Below, in pieces: positions 33,601 to 37,715 of a stretch of DNA of 64,000 bases. The position numbers and the translations under genes were made by a program. Each line of letters begins with the position of its first letter. The stretch's first letter is position 1. Location of the stretch: positions 1,364,001 to 1,428,000 of the forward strand of contig NC_047073.1 of the NCBI RefSeq assembly GCF_902459465.1, written 5' to 3'. The notes below the pieces were generated by a model. The model did not search any database and had not been told where the DNA came from. It was given only the letters and a program-made list of their open reading frames with translations. This DNA comes from Asterias rubens (taxonomy: Eukaryota > Echinodermata > Asteroidea > Forcipulatida > Asteriidae).

Positions 33601-34321
33601 AAAATATTAAAAAGAAAAACACACAAAATGTTTTTTGTTTGTTTCTGAAACAGGCGATAAAGTATCAAAGGATGTTTCATAATTTGCATTTTAATTTAAT
33701 TTAAGTTTTTAAACACGTACGTGGTGAGAAGACACAAAGTTATCTGCTGCCGATTTCACAAAACGCTAGGATTAATCCGATCATAGATCTGATCTTGAGT
33801 TAGGGCAAGTAAATTGTCCTAACTTAGGAAGGGTTCAATGCATCCTCATTGCTATGGTTAAGGAACTTAACTCGTCCTAAATCCTAAGAATAATACTAAG
33901 TTAGGAAGAGTTTGGTGAACTCGACGTCTAAGCTGTAAAAATCAGGCATTAAGATAAGAAAATGTTAAATAAAATTTGTAGACTAATCAAAATAAAATAG
34001 TTTCCTGCCAAACAGCTGTTTTTAAACTTAGCCCAGAAGCCTTCCTTAAAGGTATACTGTTGGTTTTTGGGACCGTTAAATTATGTGTAAAAAATGTGTA
34101 CAATTGTTATTACATAACACTCCTCCCGACGGCTAGAGGGTTATGTTATCATACTTATGGAATACCATGAGCGCCTCTGAGTGACAGATTGGAGTAAAGG
34201 AGCAAAAACCAACATGGTTTTAAAAGCTCTTTTTTAGTGTCTTACCTTTCCCCACCACCACTGATAGCAACCCCAAGAAGACCAGAGCACCAAGTGCTGT
34301 CAATCCATGAACAGGATCCAT
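291..34321 (-). CDS. Tie: Tie-like (angiopoietin-type) receptor with expanded FN3 array, 25 exons, 3' end beyond window
   Basis: A secreted or membrane receptor ectodomain on the minus strand. Seen: 25 exons with GT-AG borders join without a frame break into 6,198 nt (2,066 residues). Order: signal peptide (1-25), Ig-like region (26-182), three EGF repeats (183-325), two Ig-like domains (326-508), FN3 domains 1-15 (509-2030) and half of FN3-16. Known: Tie1/Tie2 receptors have Ig, three EGF, Ig, three FN3, transmembrane segment and tyrosine kinase. The EGF block here has the Tie spacing, including a CLPxPxGCxCAxGxxGxxC signature in the second repeat. Inferred: a Tie orthologue with the FN3 region greatly enlarged. 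The kinase is not in the window, so a kinase-less or phosphatase-linked relative remains possible. The codon before the start ATG is an in-frame TGA, supporting the start. Nearly all introns are phase 1. Introns are full of MITEs and SINEs. Confidence 0.8.
902..971 (-). CDS. Tie: Tie-like exon 24: FN3-15, last part
   Basis: Twenty-three residues, VRGKTGAGFGDWSVTLTNRT and a short end, giving the F-G loop and G strand that complete FN3-15. Phase 0 in, phase 1 out; acceptor TTTTCTTACAG, donor GTGAGT. The poly-C run at 850-861 lies just downstream in the intron. Confidence 0.8.
1428..1663 (-). CDS. Tie: Tie-like exon 23: FN3-15, first part
   Basis: Seventy-eight residues plus a junction codon, starting EPSPPRNFLVV. 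Core tryptophan in LEFTWDAP, followed by AYQFMYWRS and LKPYTEYNIK. The exon ends in phase 0 at GTGTGT within the F strand, so this domain is split over two exons, unlike FN3-1 to FN3-14. Confidence 0.82.
2116..2406 (-). CDS. Tie: Tie-like exon 22: FN3-14 (type A, second cysteine lost)
   Basis: 97 residues starting IPSAPPEAITL. Core tryptophan in LKFTWQPP; first type-A cysteine in PICGQQNG. The F-strand position that is CT in the other A domains is FV here (LLPFVDYDFMVRA), so the usual cysteine pair is broken. Donor GTATGT, phase 1. Confidence 0.84.
3212..3520 (-). CDS. Tie: Tie-like exon 21: FN3-13 (type B)
   Basis: 103 residues starting APEKVRDLVLRPG. Core tryptophan in IQVTWKSS; type-B cysteines in DSCEINTYQVQY and LEACSP; F strand LWPYLNYSITVRGET. 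The donor GTAAGT leaves A at the junction, so the next domain starts with Ile. Acceptor TTTCCGCAG. Confidence 0.84.
4049..4597 (-). mobile_element. LINE 3' fragment with reverse-transcriptase ORF C-terminus
   Basis: The minus strand codes LIKQLHWLPVEKRIMFKLAF and later GDRAFSVAGPRMWNSLP, the conserved C-terminal end of L2/CR1-type non-LTR ORF2 proteins. The element ends in an ATT microsatellite at 4049-4070 after the GCGCTATATAA motif. 5'-truncated; in a Tie-like intron. Confidence 0.8.
4682..5102. mobile_element. MITE-2 left half joined to MITE-1
   Basis: 4682-4816 is the left half of MITE-2 (TTAAAGGAACACCTTGCC). At 4817 it changes to MITE-1 (CAGTGGACAATATTGG) up to CCAGTGTCTTTAA. A recombinant or nested element. 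Confidence 0.65.
5193..5492 (-). CDS. Tie: Tie-like exon 20: FN3-12 (type A, acidic insert)
   Basis: 100 residues starting APGQITDVMVS. Core tryptophan in IQFTWSEL; type-A cysteines in LDCESQHD and LKSCTDYEFRVQA. An unusual acidic run NDSDSDDDDTEVD occupies a loop between C and E strands. Acceptor CAATAATAG, donor GTAAGG, phase 1. Confidence 0.84.
6178..6486 (-). CDS. Tie: Tie-like exon 19: FN3-11 (type B)
   Basis: 103 residues starting VPGQVAKPSKDF. Core tryptophan in ARIQWRSP; type-B cysteines in NPCSIENYTITYSL and KQCET; F strand LRPKSLYKVVVRAST, ending THAD. Its open frame has no internal ATG near the start and is easily missed by ORF scanning. Acceptor CTCTCGCAG, donor GTGAGT, phase 1 both ends. 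Confidence 0.83.
6596..6968. mobile_element. MITE-1, near full length
   Basis: Flanked by TTAA on both sides; ends AAAGGCACCTTTGG and CCAAGTACCTTTAA. Confidence 0.72.
7000..7287 (-). CDS. Tie: Tie-like exon 18: FN3-10 (type A)
   Basis: 96 residues starting APESVTNVTL. Core tryptophan in ASFSWSPP; type-A cysteines in PICEDTHGRI and LIPCTLYDFTVAA. Acceptor TTTATTTCAG, donor GTGAGA, phase 1. A MITE-1 copy ends about 30 bases past the donor. Confidence 0.85.
7401..7803 (-). mobile_element. SINE-A, tRNA-headed, with ATT tail and a small inserted hairpin
   Basis: Read on minus, the right end is a tRNA-like head with B box GGTTCGAATCC. The left end is the ATT tail. A 70-bp palindrome (GGGACCTATTTC arms) lies near the tail. 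Confidence 0.75.
8090..8401 (-). CDS. Tie: Tie-like exon 17: FN3-9 (type B)
   Basis: 104 residues starting VPNVVNNVQSS. Core tryptophan in IRVTWDPP; type-B cysteines in VPCNITHYLISYKL and LHCSAP; F strand LSAASAYLVSVRAIT, ending STLESG. Acceptor CGTCAACAG; donor GTTTGC is non-consensus beyond GT but is the only in-phase choice. Confidence 0.82.
8716..9189. repeat. 79-bp tandem array, 6 copies, tRNA B-box-like
   Basis: Units begin GTTCTGTAAAAGACAAACAC at 8716, 8795, 8874, 8953, 9032 and 9111, exactly 79 bp apart. Each contains GGGATTCGAACCCAC, a B-box complement (one unit reads GATTCGTACCC). Confidence 0.9.
9210..9506 (-). CDS. Tie: Tie-like exon 16: FN3-8 (type A)
   Basis: 99 residues starting VPGIPVAINNT. 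Core SRSVTFTWQPPAC; type-A cysteines in PACRERNG and LVACTMYHFKVRA. Sister copy of exon 14. The donor GTATGT lies about 20 bases from a six-copy 79-bp tandem array on the intron side. Confidence 0.87.
9857..10211. mobile_element. MITE-4, GATATC-rich, left end altered
   Basis: Long runs of ATCGCGATAT-type sequence flank a unique core (CTATTCTTCTGGTTTTACTC). Ends CGATATCGCCCAAGCTT. Confidence 0.72.
10270..10620 (-). mobile_element. SINE-B, tRNA-headed
   Basis: The head (10519-10620) includes GGTCGTGACAC-type ends and the B box. The body (GGTAACCCTGGTTTA context) recurs at 53.9 and 61.7 kb. Confidence 0.7.
10726..11034 (-). CDS. Tie: Tie-like exon 15: FN3-7 (type B)
   Basis: 103 residues starting APEAVGDLQTG. 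Core tryptophan in IHLNWTQP; type-B cysteines in SSCSITSYKVTYKL and LQCLEK; F strand LMPASKYEVSVRAET, ending VATLESG. Acceptor TTGTTTCAG, donor GTAAGA, phase 1 both ends. Confidence 0.86.
11291..11572 (-). mobile_element. SINE-C, tRNA-headed
   Basis: The tRNA-like head is at the right. The body motif AACCCCTTCTCTTTTCGATA recurs in the copies at 12.7, 48.0, 49.1 and 60.2 kb. Confidence 0.7.
11598..11894 (-). CDS. Tie: Tie-like exon 14: FN3-6 (type A)
   Basis: 99 residues with PGIPIDIMNTSKSSRSVTF, core WQPP, and type-A cysteines in PACSERNG and LTACTDYRFKVLA. Very close to exon 16 over its whole length, including SSRSVTFTWQPPAC and the ending VVTTDGEG, so the two look recently duplicated. Donor GTATGT, phase 1. 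Confidence 0.87.
11987..12440. repeat. Family X repeat copy 1, with three 26-bp units and a nested MITE-3
   Basis: Three 26-bp units (AAAGTAGTAGTCCCGGCCGA...) at 11987-12064, then MITE-3, then hairpin-rich sequence (CAGTTCTTTCCAGAACTG; GTTCTCTAAAGAAC) ending CCTCACCATGTAATGC. Confidence 0.6.
12077..12253. mobile_element. MITE-3 foldback nested in a family X repeat
   Basis: GGGCCCAATTTCATAGAGCT and TCTATGAAGTTGGGCCC ends. The flanking family X sequence resumes directly after. Confidence 0.7.
12490..12910 (-). mobile_element. SINE-C, full length with ATT tail
   Basis: An ATT tail at 12490-12510, the TATATAGCGCACATG motif, the SINE-C body and a tRNA-like head ending GCCACGACAC at 12910. Confidence 0.8.
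13068..13367 (-). CDS. Tie: Tie-like exon 13: FN3-5 (type B)
   Basis: 100 residues starting VPDKVISLEL. Core tryptophan in VEVSWQPP; type-B cysteines in TPCEILGYNINYRL and HLACKE; F strand LSPYSEYVVSVVALT. This B domain follows another B (exon 12), breaking the otherwise alternating order. The exon leaves C, not G, at the junction, so the next codon reads Leu. Confidence 0.85.
13481..13866. mobile_element. MITE-1, full length
   Basis: TTAAAGGCAGTGGACACTAT at the left and ATAGTGTCCACTGCCTTTAA at the right: perfect terminal inverted repeats with TTAA on both flanks. Best reference copy. Confidence 0.82.
14176..14360. mobile_element. MITE-1, truncated
   Basis: Left end AAAGGCACTGGACAATTGG and about half of the element; the right end is lost. 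Confidence 0.55.
14401..14452. repeat. MITE-3 end fragment
   Basis: CTTGTGCTTAGCAGCTCTAT followed by GAAATTGGGGCCC only. Confidence 0.45.
14516..15050. mobile_element. MITE-5 composite element
   Basis: A palindromic block (TTTTCAACTAGTG arms) is followed by a middle AT-rich section and a second block with CTCTCCACCAATAGGAAT twice. The entire unit recurs inverted at 23.8-24.3 kb. Confidence 0.65.
15145..15385. mobile_element. MITE-3 foldback
   Basis: GGGCCCATTTCAAAGAGCTG and AGCTCTATGAAATTGGGCCC ends. Confidence 0.7.
15497..15814 (-). CDS. Tie: Tie-like exon 12: FN3-4 (type B)
   Basis: 106 residues starting VPDEVTDVKV. Core tryptophan in LHISWSAP; type-B cysteines in PPCPITGYIVTYTL and GQCEG; F strand LQPDSVYMVTVKAKT. 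Acceptor CTCTAACAG, donor GTAAGT, phase 1 both ends. Confidence 0.85.
15884..16160. mobile_element. MITE-2, right end missing
   Basis: Left end AAAGGAACACGTTGCCTTGG and the central ATTTATGGGAGT palindrome; the right terminal repeat is lost. Confidence 0.62.
16247..16543 (-). CDS. Tie: Tie-like exon 11: FN3-3 (type A)
   Basis: 99 residues starting VPGPPKNVGVK. Core tryptophan in LVAKWKWP; type-A cysteines in LKCADKNG and LLPCTEYGFHVRG. Acceptor GGAGTAG, donor GTAAAA, phase 1 both ends. A truncated MITE-2 lies just downstream in the intron. Confidence 0.84.
16726..16977. mobile_element. MITE-7 foldback
   Basis: CACGAAACTATAGGATTAAT on one side and CTAAGATTAATCCCAAGTTA on the other, with repeated CCTAACTTAGGATGGGTTCA. 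Confidence 0.55.
17055..17445. mobile_element. MITE-2, full length foldback
   Basis: TTAAAGGAACACGTTGCCTT and AAGGCAACGTGTTCCTTTAA at the ends. Nearly the whole 390 bp folds on itself about the ATTTATGGGAGTCAAAAACT centre. Confidence 0.82.
17529..17846 (-). CDS. Tie: Tie-like exon 10: FN3-2 (type B)
   Basis: 106 residues starting VPGKPVNFSC. Core tryptophan in LQLSWSRP; type-B cysteines in TLCSEITYKIIYW and RGECPR; F strand LLPNSLYKVKIVAN. The only in-phase donor is TCAG|GTCTGG, a weak site, so the 3' border is the least secure of the gene. Acceptor GATATTAG is clear. Confidence 0.72.
18123..18482. mobile_element. MITE-1, full length
   Basis: TTAAAGGCACTGGACACC to GATAGTGTCCAGTGCCTTTA; internal blocks conserved. 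Confidence 0.75.
18609..18780 (-). mobile_element. SINE-C 3' remnant with long ATT tail next to exon 9
   Basis: About 55 bases of AAT/AAC repeats, then TATATAGTGCTTTTTCACACCC and the start of the body. It ends roughly ten bases from the exon 9 donor. Confidence 0.65.
18792..19106 (-). CDS. Tie: Tie-like exon 9: FN3-1
   Basis: 105 residues, beginning EPPYLSYSPTINSS. FN3 landmarks: the B-strand tryptophan in EITITWNPW, NYIITYKD, and the tyrosine-rich F strand in LMEDIEYEFRVTAVRP. It lacks the cysteine pair of the later A and B domain types, and its PPV/GPPSPP loops resemble ordinary Tie/RPTP FN3 domains. Donor GTAAGT, directly followed by a SINE remnant. Confidence 0.85.
19237..19515 (-). CDS. 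Tie: Tie-like exon 8: Ig-like domain, copy b
   Basis: Ninety-three residues beginning VRGPMLYEELQEV. It shares LILPNGTTI and TEYIFVVIADA with exon 7, and the two Ig cysteines (NITCIFKN, NEYACTNA). Phase 1 both ends, length divisible by three. Human Tie has one Ig here, so this is an extra copy; inclusion of both or mutually exclusive use cannot be told from DNA. Confidence 0.8.
19529..19812 (-). mobile_element. SINE-A, head partly lost
   Basis: A short AAT tail abuts the exon 8 intron side. The body and the TCAAGGACACAAGTG box follow. The head stops after CCCACACCCTGATGAC. Confidence 0.7.
19846..19990 (+). mobile_element. SINE-D, tRNA-headed
   Basis: TAGCCTGGTGGTCTAGCTGG resembles an A box and GGGTTCGAATCCCACC a B box. 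The tail (GATATGCCTATGATTTTG) recurs at 29.7 and 30.0 kb. It cannot fold as an intact tRNA. Confidence 0.6.
20036..20305 (-). CDS. Tie: Tie-like exon 7: Ig-like domain, copy a
   Basis: Ninety residues beginning VPGPILYKEPSEV. Ig cysteines are in NITCILKN and NEYTCAYNN, with the conserved run LILPNGTTIE between them. It corresponds to the Ig domain between EGF and FN3 regions in Tie. It is a close relative of exon 8 and probably arose by tandem exon duplication. Phase 1 both ends; several N-glycosylation sequons (NITC, NGTT, NITL). Confidence 0.8.
20350..20672. mobile_element. MITE-1, full length
   Basis: TTAAAGGCAGTGGACACTAT to CCAATAGTGTCCAATGTCTT. It contains the internal GAGGTCTTGAAATCAAGC palindrome typical of the family. 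Confidence 0.75.
21039..21266. repeat. 57-bp tandem array, 4 copies
   Basis: Unit ATAGTAACTACAACAGCTTG and following bases ends in AGCTTTATGAAATTGGGCCC, which is a MITE-3 terminus. The 57-bp period keeps a frame open, giving a spurious repeated 19-residue ORF. Confidence 0.88.
21796..21930 (-). CDS. Tie: Tie-like exon 6: EGF repeat 3
   Basis: Forty-five residues beginning ECKEGTYGANCESVCHC and ending GWCGINCQ, an EGF repeat in the position of Tie EGF3. The acceptor (TTATTGTTGCAG) lies in the ATT-rich 3' tail of a SINE that sits directly against the exon. Donor GTACGA, phase 1 both ends. Confidence 0.83.
21931..22289 (-). mobile_element. SINE-A whose ATT tail abuts the exon 6 acceptor
   Basis: The tail at 21938-21979 directly adjoins exon 6. 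The body has the standard ACCCGTTTACCCCTGGGTGG box, and the tRNA-like head ends ACCACGACAC near 22289. Confidence 0.78.
22322..22477 (-). CDS. Tie: Tie-like exon 5: EGF repeat 2
   Basis: Fifty-two residues beginning VHGRNIFGQEGQYNC. The segment CLPEPFGCTCAAGYSGINC is the clearest Tie signature in the gene, because Tie EGF2 has the same CLPxPxGCxCAxGxxGxxC form. Acceptor ATCTTTAG, donor GTAATG, phase 1 both ends. No ORF of 60 codons covers it, so it would be missed by a simple ORF scan. Confidence 0.87.
22668..22981 (-). mobile_element. SINE-A, full length
   Basis: ATT tail, TTTTTATATAGCAC, body and a tRNA-like head ending GCCAAGACAC. About 380 bases from the previous copy in the same orientation. 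Confidence 0.8.
23065..23290. repeat. Family X repeat copy 2
   Basis: AGTAGTAGTCCCAGGTAATA, hairpins CAGTTCTTTTCAGAACTG and GTTCTCTAAAGAAC, ending CCTCACCATGCAATGC. No nested element. Confidence 0.6.
23828..24345. mobile_element. MITE-5 composite element, inverted copy
   Basis: Same blocks as the 14.5 kb copy in reverse order: CCTATTGGAGGAGAGCG first, then the CAACTAGTGGTTTAAACC palindrome. Confidence 0.65.
24544..24693. mobile_element. MITE-8 foldback
   Basis: GAATAAAAGGGTAGCGACTC and CTACCCTCTTGTTCC arms about a GGTCATCACCGTGCG / GGCAATGACCCTG core. Confidence 0.55.
25255..25655. repeat. Tandem block with CCAATCCTCCAGAGAAATAT units
   Basis: About six units of two lengths (near 60 and 95 bp); the longer ones add TTCATGGAGGAAGGAACCGT. 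In a Tie-like intron. Confidence 0.75.
25797..26082. mobile_element. MITE-1, left-truncated
   Basis: Starts inside the family at TTTTCGAGAAAGAAGTAATT and ends AATAATGTCCACTGTCTTTA. Confidence 0.6.
26089..26170. repeat. MITE-5 end fragment
   Basis: ATTCATAAATACCCCAGACA and CTCCTATTGGTGGAGAGCG only. Confidence 0.45.
26399..26573. mobile_element. MITE-8 foldback
   Basis: GAATTAAAGAGTAGTGACTC and TCATCGCTACCCTTTTATTC arms; GGGTCGTTACTGTGCG core. Confidence 0.55.
27642..27779 (-). CDS. Tie: Tie-like exon 4: EGF repeat 1
   Basis: Forty-six residues form one EGF/laminin-type repeat: CPSGYWNPEENC, CSICLNGGMCH, GQCICPPGFSGVEC. Cysteine spacing and the CICPPGFxGxxCE ending are those of Tie EGF1. Acceptor AAATACAG, donor GTAAAT, phase 1 both ends. 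Confidence 0.85.
27937..28222. mobile_element. MITE-2, left end missing
   Basis: Begins TTTAATAGAGTATAATGATC and ends CCAAGGCAAAGTGTCCCTTT. Confidence 0.6.
28355..28603 (-). CDS. Tie: Tie-like exon 3: second Ig-like region
   Basis: It codes 83 residues (SLYPQRLTLTFDPDEE at the start, GLVQILVRE across the 3' junction). The LTLTFDPDEEITLEMIL stretch and the ILVREC lead-in to the first EGF cysteine match how the Tie2 N-terminal Ig region runs into EGF1. A C-x3-C pair (DDCDGSC) is present. Donor GTAAGA; phase 1 both ends. Being 249 nt and symmetric, it could be skipped without a frameshift. Confidence 0.72.
28758..28830 (-). mobile_element. SINE/LINE 3' tail fragment
   Basis: AAT microsatellite followed by CGCTTATAAAGCGCCTTAC. 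Only the 3' end is recognisable. Confidence 0.45.
29230..29325 (-). mobile_element. SINE-E tRNA-like head fragment
   Basis: On minus, GCATGGTTGGCTTGTGCGTA looks like an A box and GGTTCAATACCCGGCC a B box. Confidence 0.5.
29334..29673. mobile_element. MITE-2, full length
   Basis: TTAAAGGAACACGTTGCCTT to AAGGCAACGTGTTCCTTTAA with TTAA on both sides. Confidence 0.78.
29715..29850 (+). mobile_element. SINE-D fragment
   Basis: Begins CTCTAGAATTGCAAAGGTC with B box GTTCGAATCCCACC and the AATATGCCTGTGATTT body. Confidence 0.55.
29985..30112 (+). mobile_element. SINE-D fragment
   Basis: Same family as the copy 270 bases to the left: GGGATCCAATCCCACCCGAG, then AATATGCCTGTGATATT. Confidence 0.55.
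30126..30162. repeat. 12-bp tandem repeat beside exon 2
   Basis: Three copies of AATAATCGATTA within ten bases of the exon 2 donor. Confidence 0.7.
30170..30391 (-). CDS. Tie: Tie-like exon 2: N-terminal Ig-like domain
   Basis: It codes 74 residues starting DPYLDFTCVASQ and ending near VIISSED. Two cysteines (FTCVAS and VVCRLE) are spaced as in an Ig fold. The N-terminal position and the TCVAS pattern resemble the first Ig domain of Tie2. Acceptor TTTTTTACAG, donor GTAGG, phase 1 at both ends. A LINE 3' fragment lies just upstream in the intron. Confidence 0.75.
30423..30880 (-). mobile_element. LINE 3' fragment (second subfamily)
   Basis: Minus-strand protein remnants include GHSEDRRRLHSASDVTRLVV and GDNLFFNAAHNLWNQL, the degenerate form of the GDxxFxxAxPxLWNxLP end of non-LTR ORF2. 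An ATT tail (30423-30440) marks the 3' end. Confidence 0.7.
31066..31390 (-). mobile_element. LINE/SINE 3' end with ATT tail and internal duplication
   Basis: A TAA/AAT microsatellite precedes the ATATAGCGC motif shared with other LINE/SINE tails. The minus strand retains FKTRLKTYLF, a LINE ORF2 ending. Bases about 31271-31380 hold two copies of a 55-bp unit. Confidence 0.6.
31815..32302. mobile_element. Long foldback element
   Basis: Left arm TGATACTTCACGGAGGCAAC and right arm GTTGCCTCTGTGAAGCATCA enclose about 480 bp. A related fragment lies at 53722-53830. Confidence 0.55.
32633..32892. mobile_element. MITE-1, left-truncated
   Basis: Starts CAATTGGTCATCGAAGTTG and ends AATAGTGTCCAGTGCCTTTA. 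Confidence 0.6.
33745..33930. mobile_element. MITE-7 foldback
   Basis: GATTTCACAAAACGCTAGGA to GAGTTTGGTGAACTCG. Confidence 0.6.
34246..34321 (-). CDS. Tie: Tie-like exon 1: start codon and signal peptide
   Basis: The exon codes 25 residues beginning MDPVHGLTALGALVFLG, then LLSVVVGK, a classical hydrophobic signal peptide. The ATG at 34321 is preceded directly by an in-frame TGA. The donor GTAAGA follows at 34245. The exon ends in phase 1 and its last G joins AC of exon 2 to make Asp. No other ORF covers this exon in the right frame. Any non-coding 5' exon upstream was not recognised. Confidence 0.8.
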
Positions 34322-35754
34322 TCAAGTACAGGTGGTAATTAACACTATCGGTAACAACTGTTTCAAATCGAGAGACGGTCCGCGTCAACAGGCAGACACG
34401 AGAGTCTCGATCAACCCTATAGCTGGTGTAATCGGTAGCTCTCTGAATCACGTCAGGTAGTAACGGTGACACGCTACAAAACTTTGCCGGTACATCATCA
34501 ATGAATCATCAATTACATAAATCATGAGCTACTGTCTGTCTGTGTACACTAAAGAACAGGGAGGTTTAGATCAGCTCAACGAGTCGGATTACGTGTACTT
34601 TACTTGAAAACGATTAGTCTCCTTGCTCTTGGTCTGAAGTTACTCTTTCCTCGTTTGGTTTTTCTAGTGCTCCATCAAACTGCTGAGTTGCATCGTTGCA
34701 TACAAAATCAAGTTTAATTGACTGATCTTTCCTTCTCTCTGGTAAAGGTTTGTTGTATTTAGCAAAGACCGGGATGTTTTCAATTAATGTTGCACATCAC
34801 CTGATTTGCGATGTCCCCTTTTTAGATTTGACCAACTTTTGCGAGTACACTGCAGTTTAAACACTCTGTAATTCTCTCCATTGAAATCAATTAATGCTTA
34901 TTGATCGTGCTGACGATGAAGTGATCCACATTCATTTACTGCACTAGATATAAAAGTAGCTTCATGTGTAGATTCAAATCACTTCCAGACTGTGGGTAGA
35001 ATCATATCAACAGCTGGTCAACTTCATTCAAGATGACTGTGACAGAACGTAGACTTGAGATTTATCCTTTCCTTCCAATTGGTCACGCTGTCCAAACACC
35101 TTGATTACACAAATTACTACGAACTGAAGGGCACTCTGTGACATCCCCAGCAGTCCGCAACACATCAGTGAACTCCCTCAGCCGATATTTAAAAAAGAAA
35201 GCTCTCCGAACAATAGATCCTTGAGTCAGATCTAAACACTCAGCCTGCCGATTCAGTAACTTACACTCCAACTAAAGCTTCTATGTTGTTTCTGTTTCGA
35301 TATTCGGTGTGGATATAAATGGATTCCTATTCGAACAAAGACAGGTCTGAGTGTGTAACGAGAATTAAACTACGTCCAGCATACACTCAATCCATGAACA
35401 TGAAGGAACTTCCTCATTCTGGACTCAATGAGCAATGACAGGAAATTCAGAAGGTTGGGCCTTAGGGCTAACTTGATGGGAGAACAGTATGGCGTTTCAA
35501 TTAGATACAGGGATGGCTCTGGCATACTGTGCTTACAGTCATGGAAGATTGGATAATGCTAGATCCAGGAGAAAGATAACACCACATTAAGAACATATAG
35601 ACATATGTTCTGGTTTTATTCTGATTGATGAAAGGGTCAATGAATTGGTCTCTGTCATTACTCTATGGTCTGAGCCCCTGAGAGGTTTTAGACTTGGTTC
35701 CAGTATTGTGACCAAATGAGACATGGTAAAGTGTTTTGGCTTTCAAAAACACTA

Positions 35755-35815
35755 TAATAATAATAATAATGTCAAAGTCTTATAGTGCTCGTATCCTACC
35801 AAACAAGGTAGTTTC
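35755..35815 (-). mobile_element. SINE/LINE 3' tail fragment
   Basis: AAT microsatellite and a degenerate TTATAGTGCTCGTATCCTACC segment only. Confidence 0.4.
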
Positions 35816-36230
35816 GTTAATTTTAGCGATAGGCCAGTAAACCATTTGGAAAATGCCCTCACAGTCCAACATTTTGTCAACTTTGCTCTGATAATACTAA
35901 TAATACCATGGATCCAGCTACAGCTAATTCAGTTTGTGAGTGTAATTTTAGCTCACTTTAAGTAAGTGCTGATTGAACTCTGACCTACACAATGGCTCTC
36001 CCTGTGCTAAAAGCACTTGACAGCGGAACATAATAAATAGGAGATTTCCAGCTCAGGGTTCAGAGTGGAACAAGCTAATAAAGTAAACACACAACTCCTT
36101 ATGGGACAAGAATCAAGTGCCTTATTGGAAGAGACAGCACATTTGCTTGAAAACACAAAATGTGTGCGATATCACATTTTAGGTGTATTGTACATTATTT
36201 AGTCCTATAATGGAAGAATTAATTCAGTGC

Positions 36231-36562
36231 TACTAATAATAATAATAATTCTTATTATATAGCGCATTTCACAATGACCGTATCATTAGTGCCCTGGTCA
36301 TAGGGCCAATAACATCCCTTTTTAATGTTTCTCAGCTCCCTTGGGATTATACAACCTAGACAACAGCTTATATTGCTCCAAAGTCTTTGTCATTCACAAC
36401 ATCAACCTCTACCCATTTATACCCCTGGGTGAAGAGTAGCAATTATAGTAAAGTATCTTGCTCAAGGATACAAGTGTCCCTACCGGGATTCGAACCCACA
36501 CTCTGGTGACTTAGCACCAGAACTTGAATTCGATGATGCTCTTAACCACTCGGCCATGACAC
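36231..36562 (-). mobile_element. SINE-A, full length
   Basis: ATT tail at 36234-36250, TATATAGCGCATTTCAC, the body and a tRNA-like head ending GGCCATGACACC. Good reference copy outside any gene. Confidence 0.8.
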
Positions 36563-37176
36563 CAAGAGACTGTTATCATTCTGCCACCATCTTTGTTAGG
36601 TTCCCTGTCTACATCAACATACCTAATTCTCATTGTACCCAAAAGGCTAAGGCAACAGACAACTTTGCACGTCCAGCCTCAGTTTGGTAGCACTAATTGA
36701 GAACAATGTCCTTCTGTTGTTATTGCCACAGTATGCCAACTTCCCCTCTGCACCCTACACATGTTAGAATGAAACATGCTGTTGGGACCAGTGAAGAAAC
36801 CATGGGCTCGAGGCTGGTTCCAAATGGTCGACCACAGTAGTCAACCAATGGTTGACCAGCCTGGGTTCGAGTGCAAATGGTCAACCTTTAGTTAAATCAT
36901 TGTGCACTTGAACTTACTCCATGTAGTCACTGTCAGTCACATCTACTCATGTATATCATCGCACAGGTGTTCTTGTTTGACAACACTTATGAATTCAGAG
37001 AAAGAAGACATGGTTCGTCATTCAAAATAATCCACTTCAGGAAGAAGCAGTTGATCTAACCATGATCTGTATAAACAGGGAAGCTATTTACACTAATCAG
37101 TCTAATCTATCCTTTGTCATAACAGATCCTGTTCCATAGAAAGGAAAAGCTTTGTTCATCATTACCACTGCATCTG

Positions 37177-37698
37177 CACTTAAAGGCAGAGTCAAGTCTT
37201 TTGGTAGTTATATTCAAAACAATTGTGAGCATAAAAACTTACTTGGTAACAAGCAATAGAGAGCTGTTGATAGTATCAAAGATTGTGAGAAATGGCTCCC
37301 TCTGAAGTAACGTAATTTTTTAAACAGAAGTAGTTTCTCGTTATTAAGTATTTGAATCAAATTTGAAACCTCAGGTAAGGTCTCAAATTCACACATCTGA
37401 AAGCACACAGCTTGTGCGTTTTTTGTCCATTATTATCTTTGACGACTAATGGGAGACTTTCCAACGCTAGGTGGCAGCAGACATACCGGGTAAATTTCCA
37501 TTGTTTACGTAGTTCTGAACATGCGCATAATTCTGAGAACAATGGATTTACCCGGTAAGTCTGCTGCCCTCTATCGTCCCAGAATGTCTCCCATTGAGTT
37601 CAAGTTTTCACAGGTTTGTTATTTTATGCATATGTTGAGATACACAAAGTGAGAATACTGGTCTTTGGCAATTACCAAAGGTGTCCGAGTGCCTTTAA
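37177..37698. mobile_element. MITE-1 with a nested foldback element
   Basis: Ends CTTAAAGGCAGAGTC and GTCCGAGTGCCTTTAAA. Bases 37448-37595 are a separate inverted-repeat insert (TGGGAGAC arms). Confidence 0.65.
37448..37595. repeat. Foldback element nested in MITE-1
   Basis: Arms ATGGGAGACTTTCC / TGTCTCCCAT and CCGGGTAAATTTCCATTGTT / AACAATGGATTTACCCGG give a 148-bp imperfect palindrome. The GGTGGCAGCAGAC segment recurs at 9.6 kb. Confidence 0.7.
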
Positions 37699-37715
37699 AT
37701 GATTTAGGCCCTAAA

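Noticed and set aside
35083..35271. 62-residue minus-strand ORF upstream of the Tie-like gene
   Set aside because: No domain, no signal peptide, no in-phase splice partner with exon 1.
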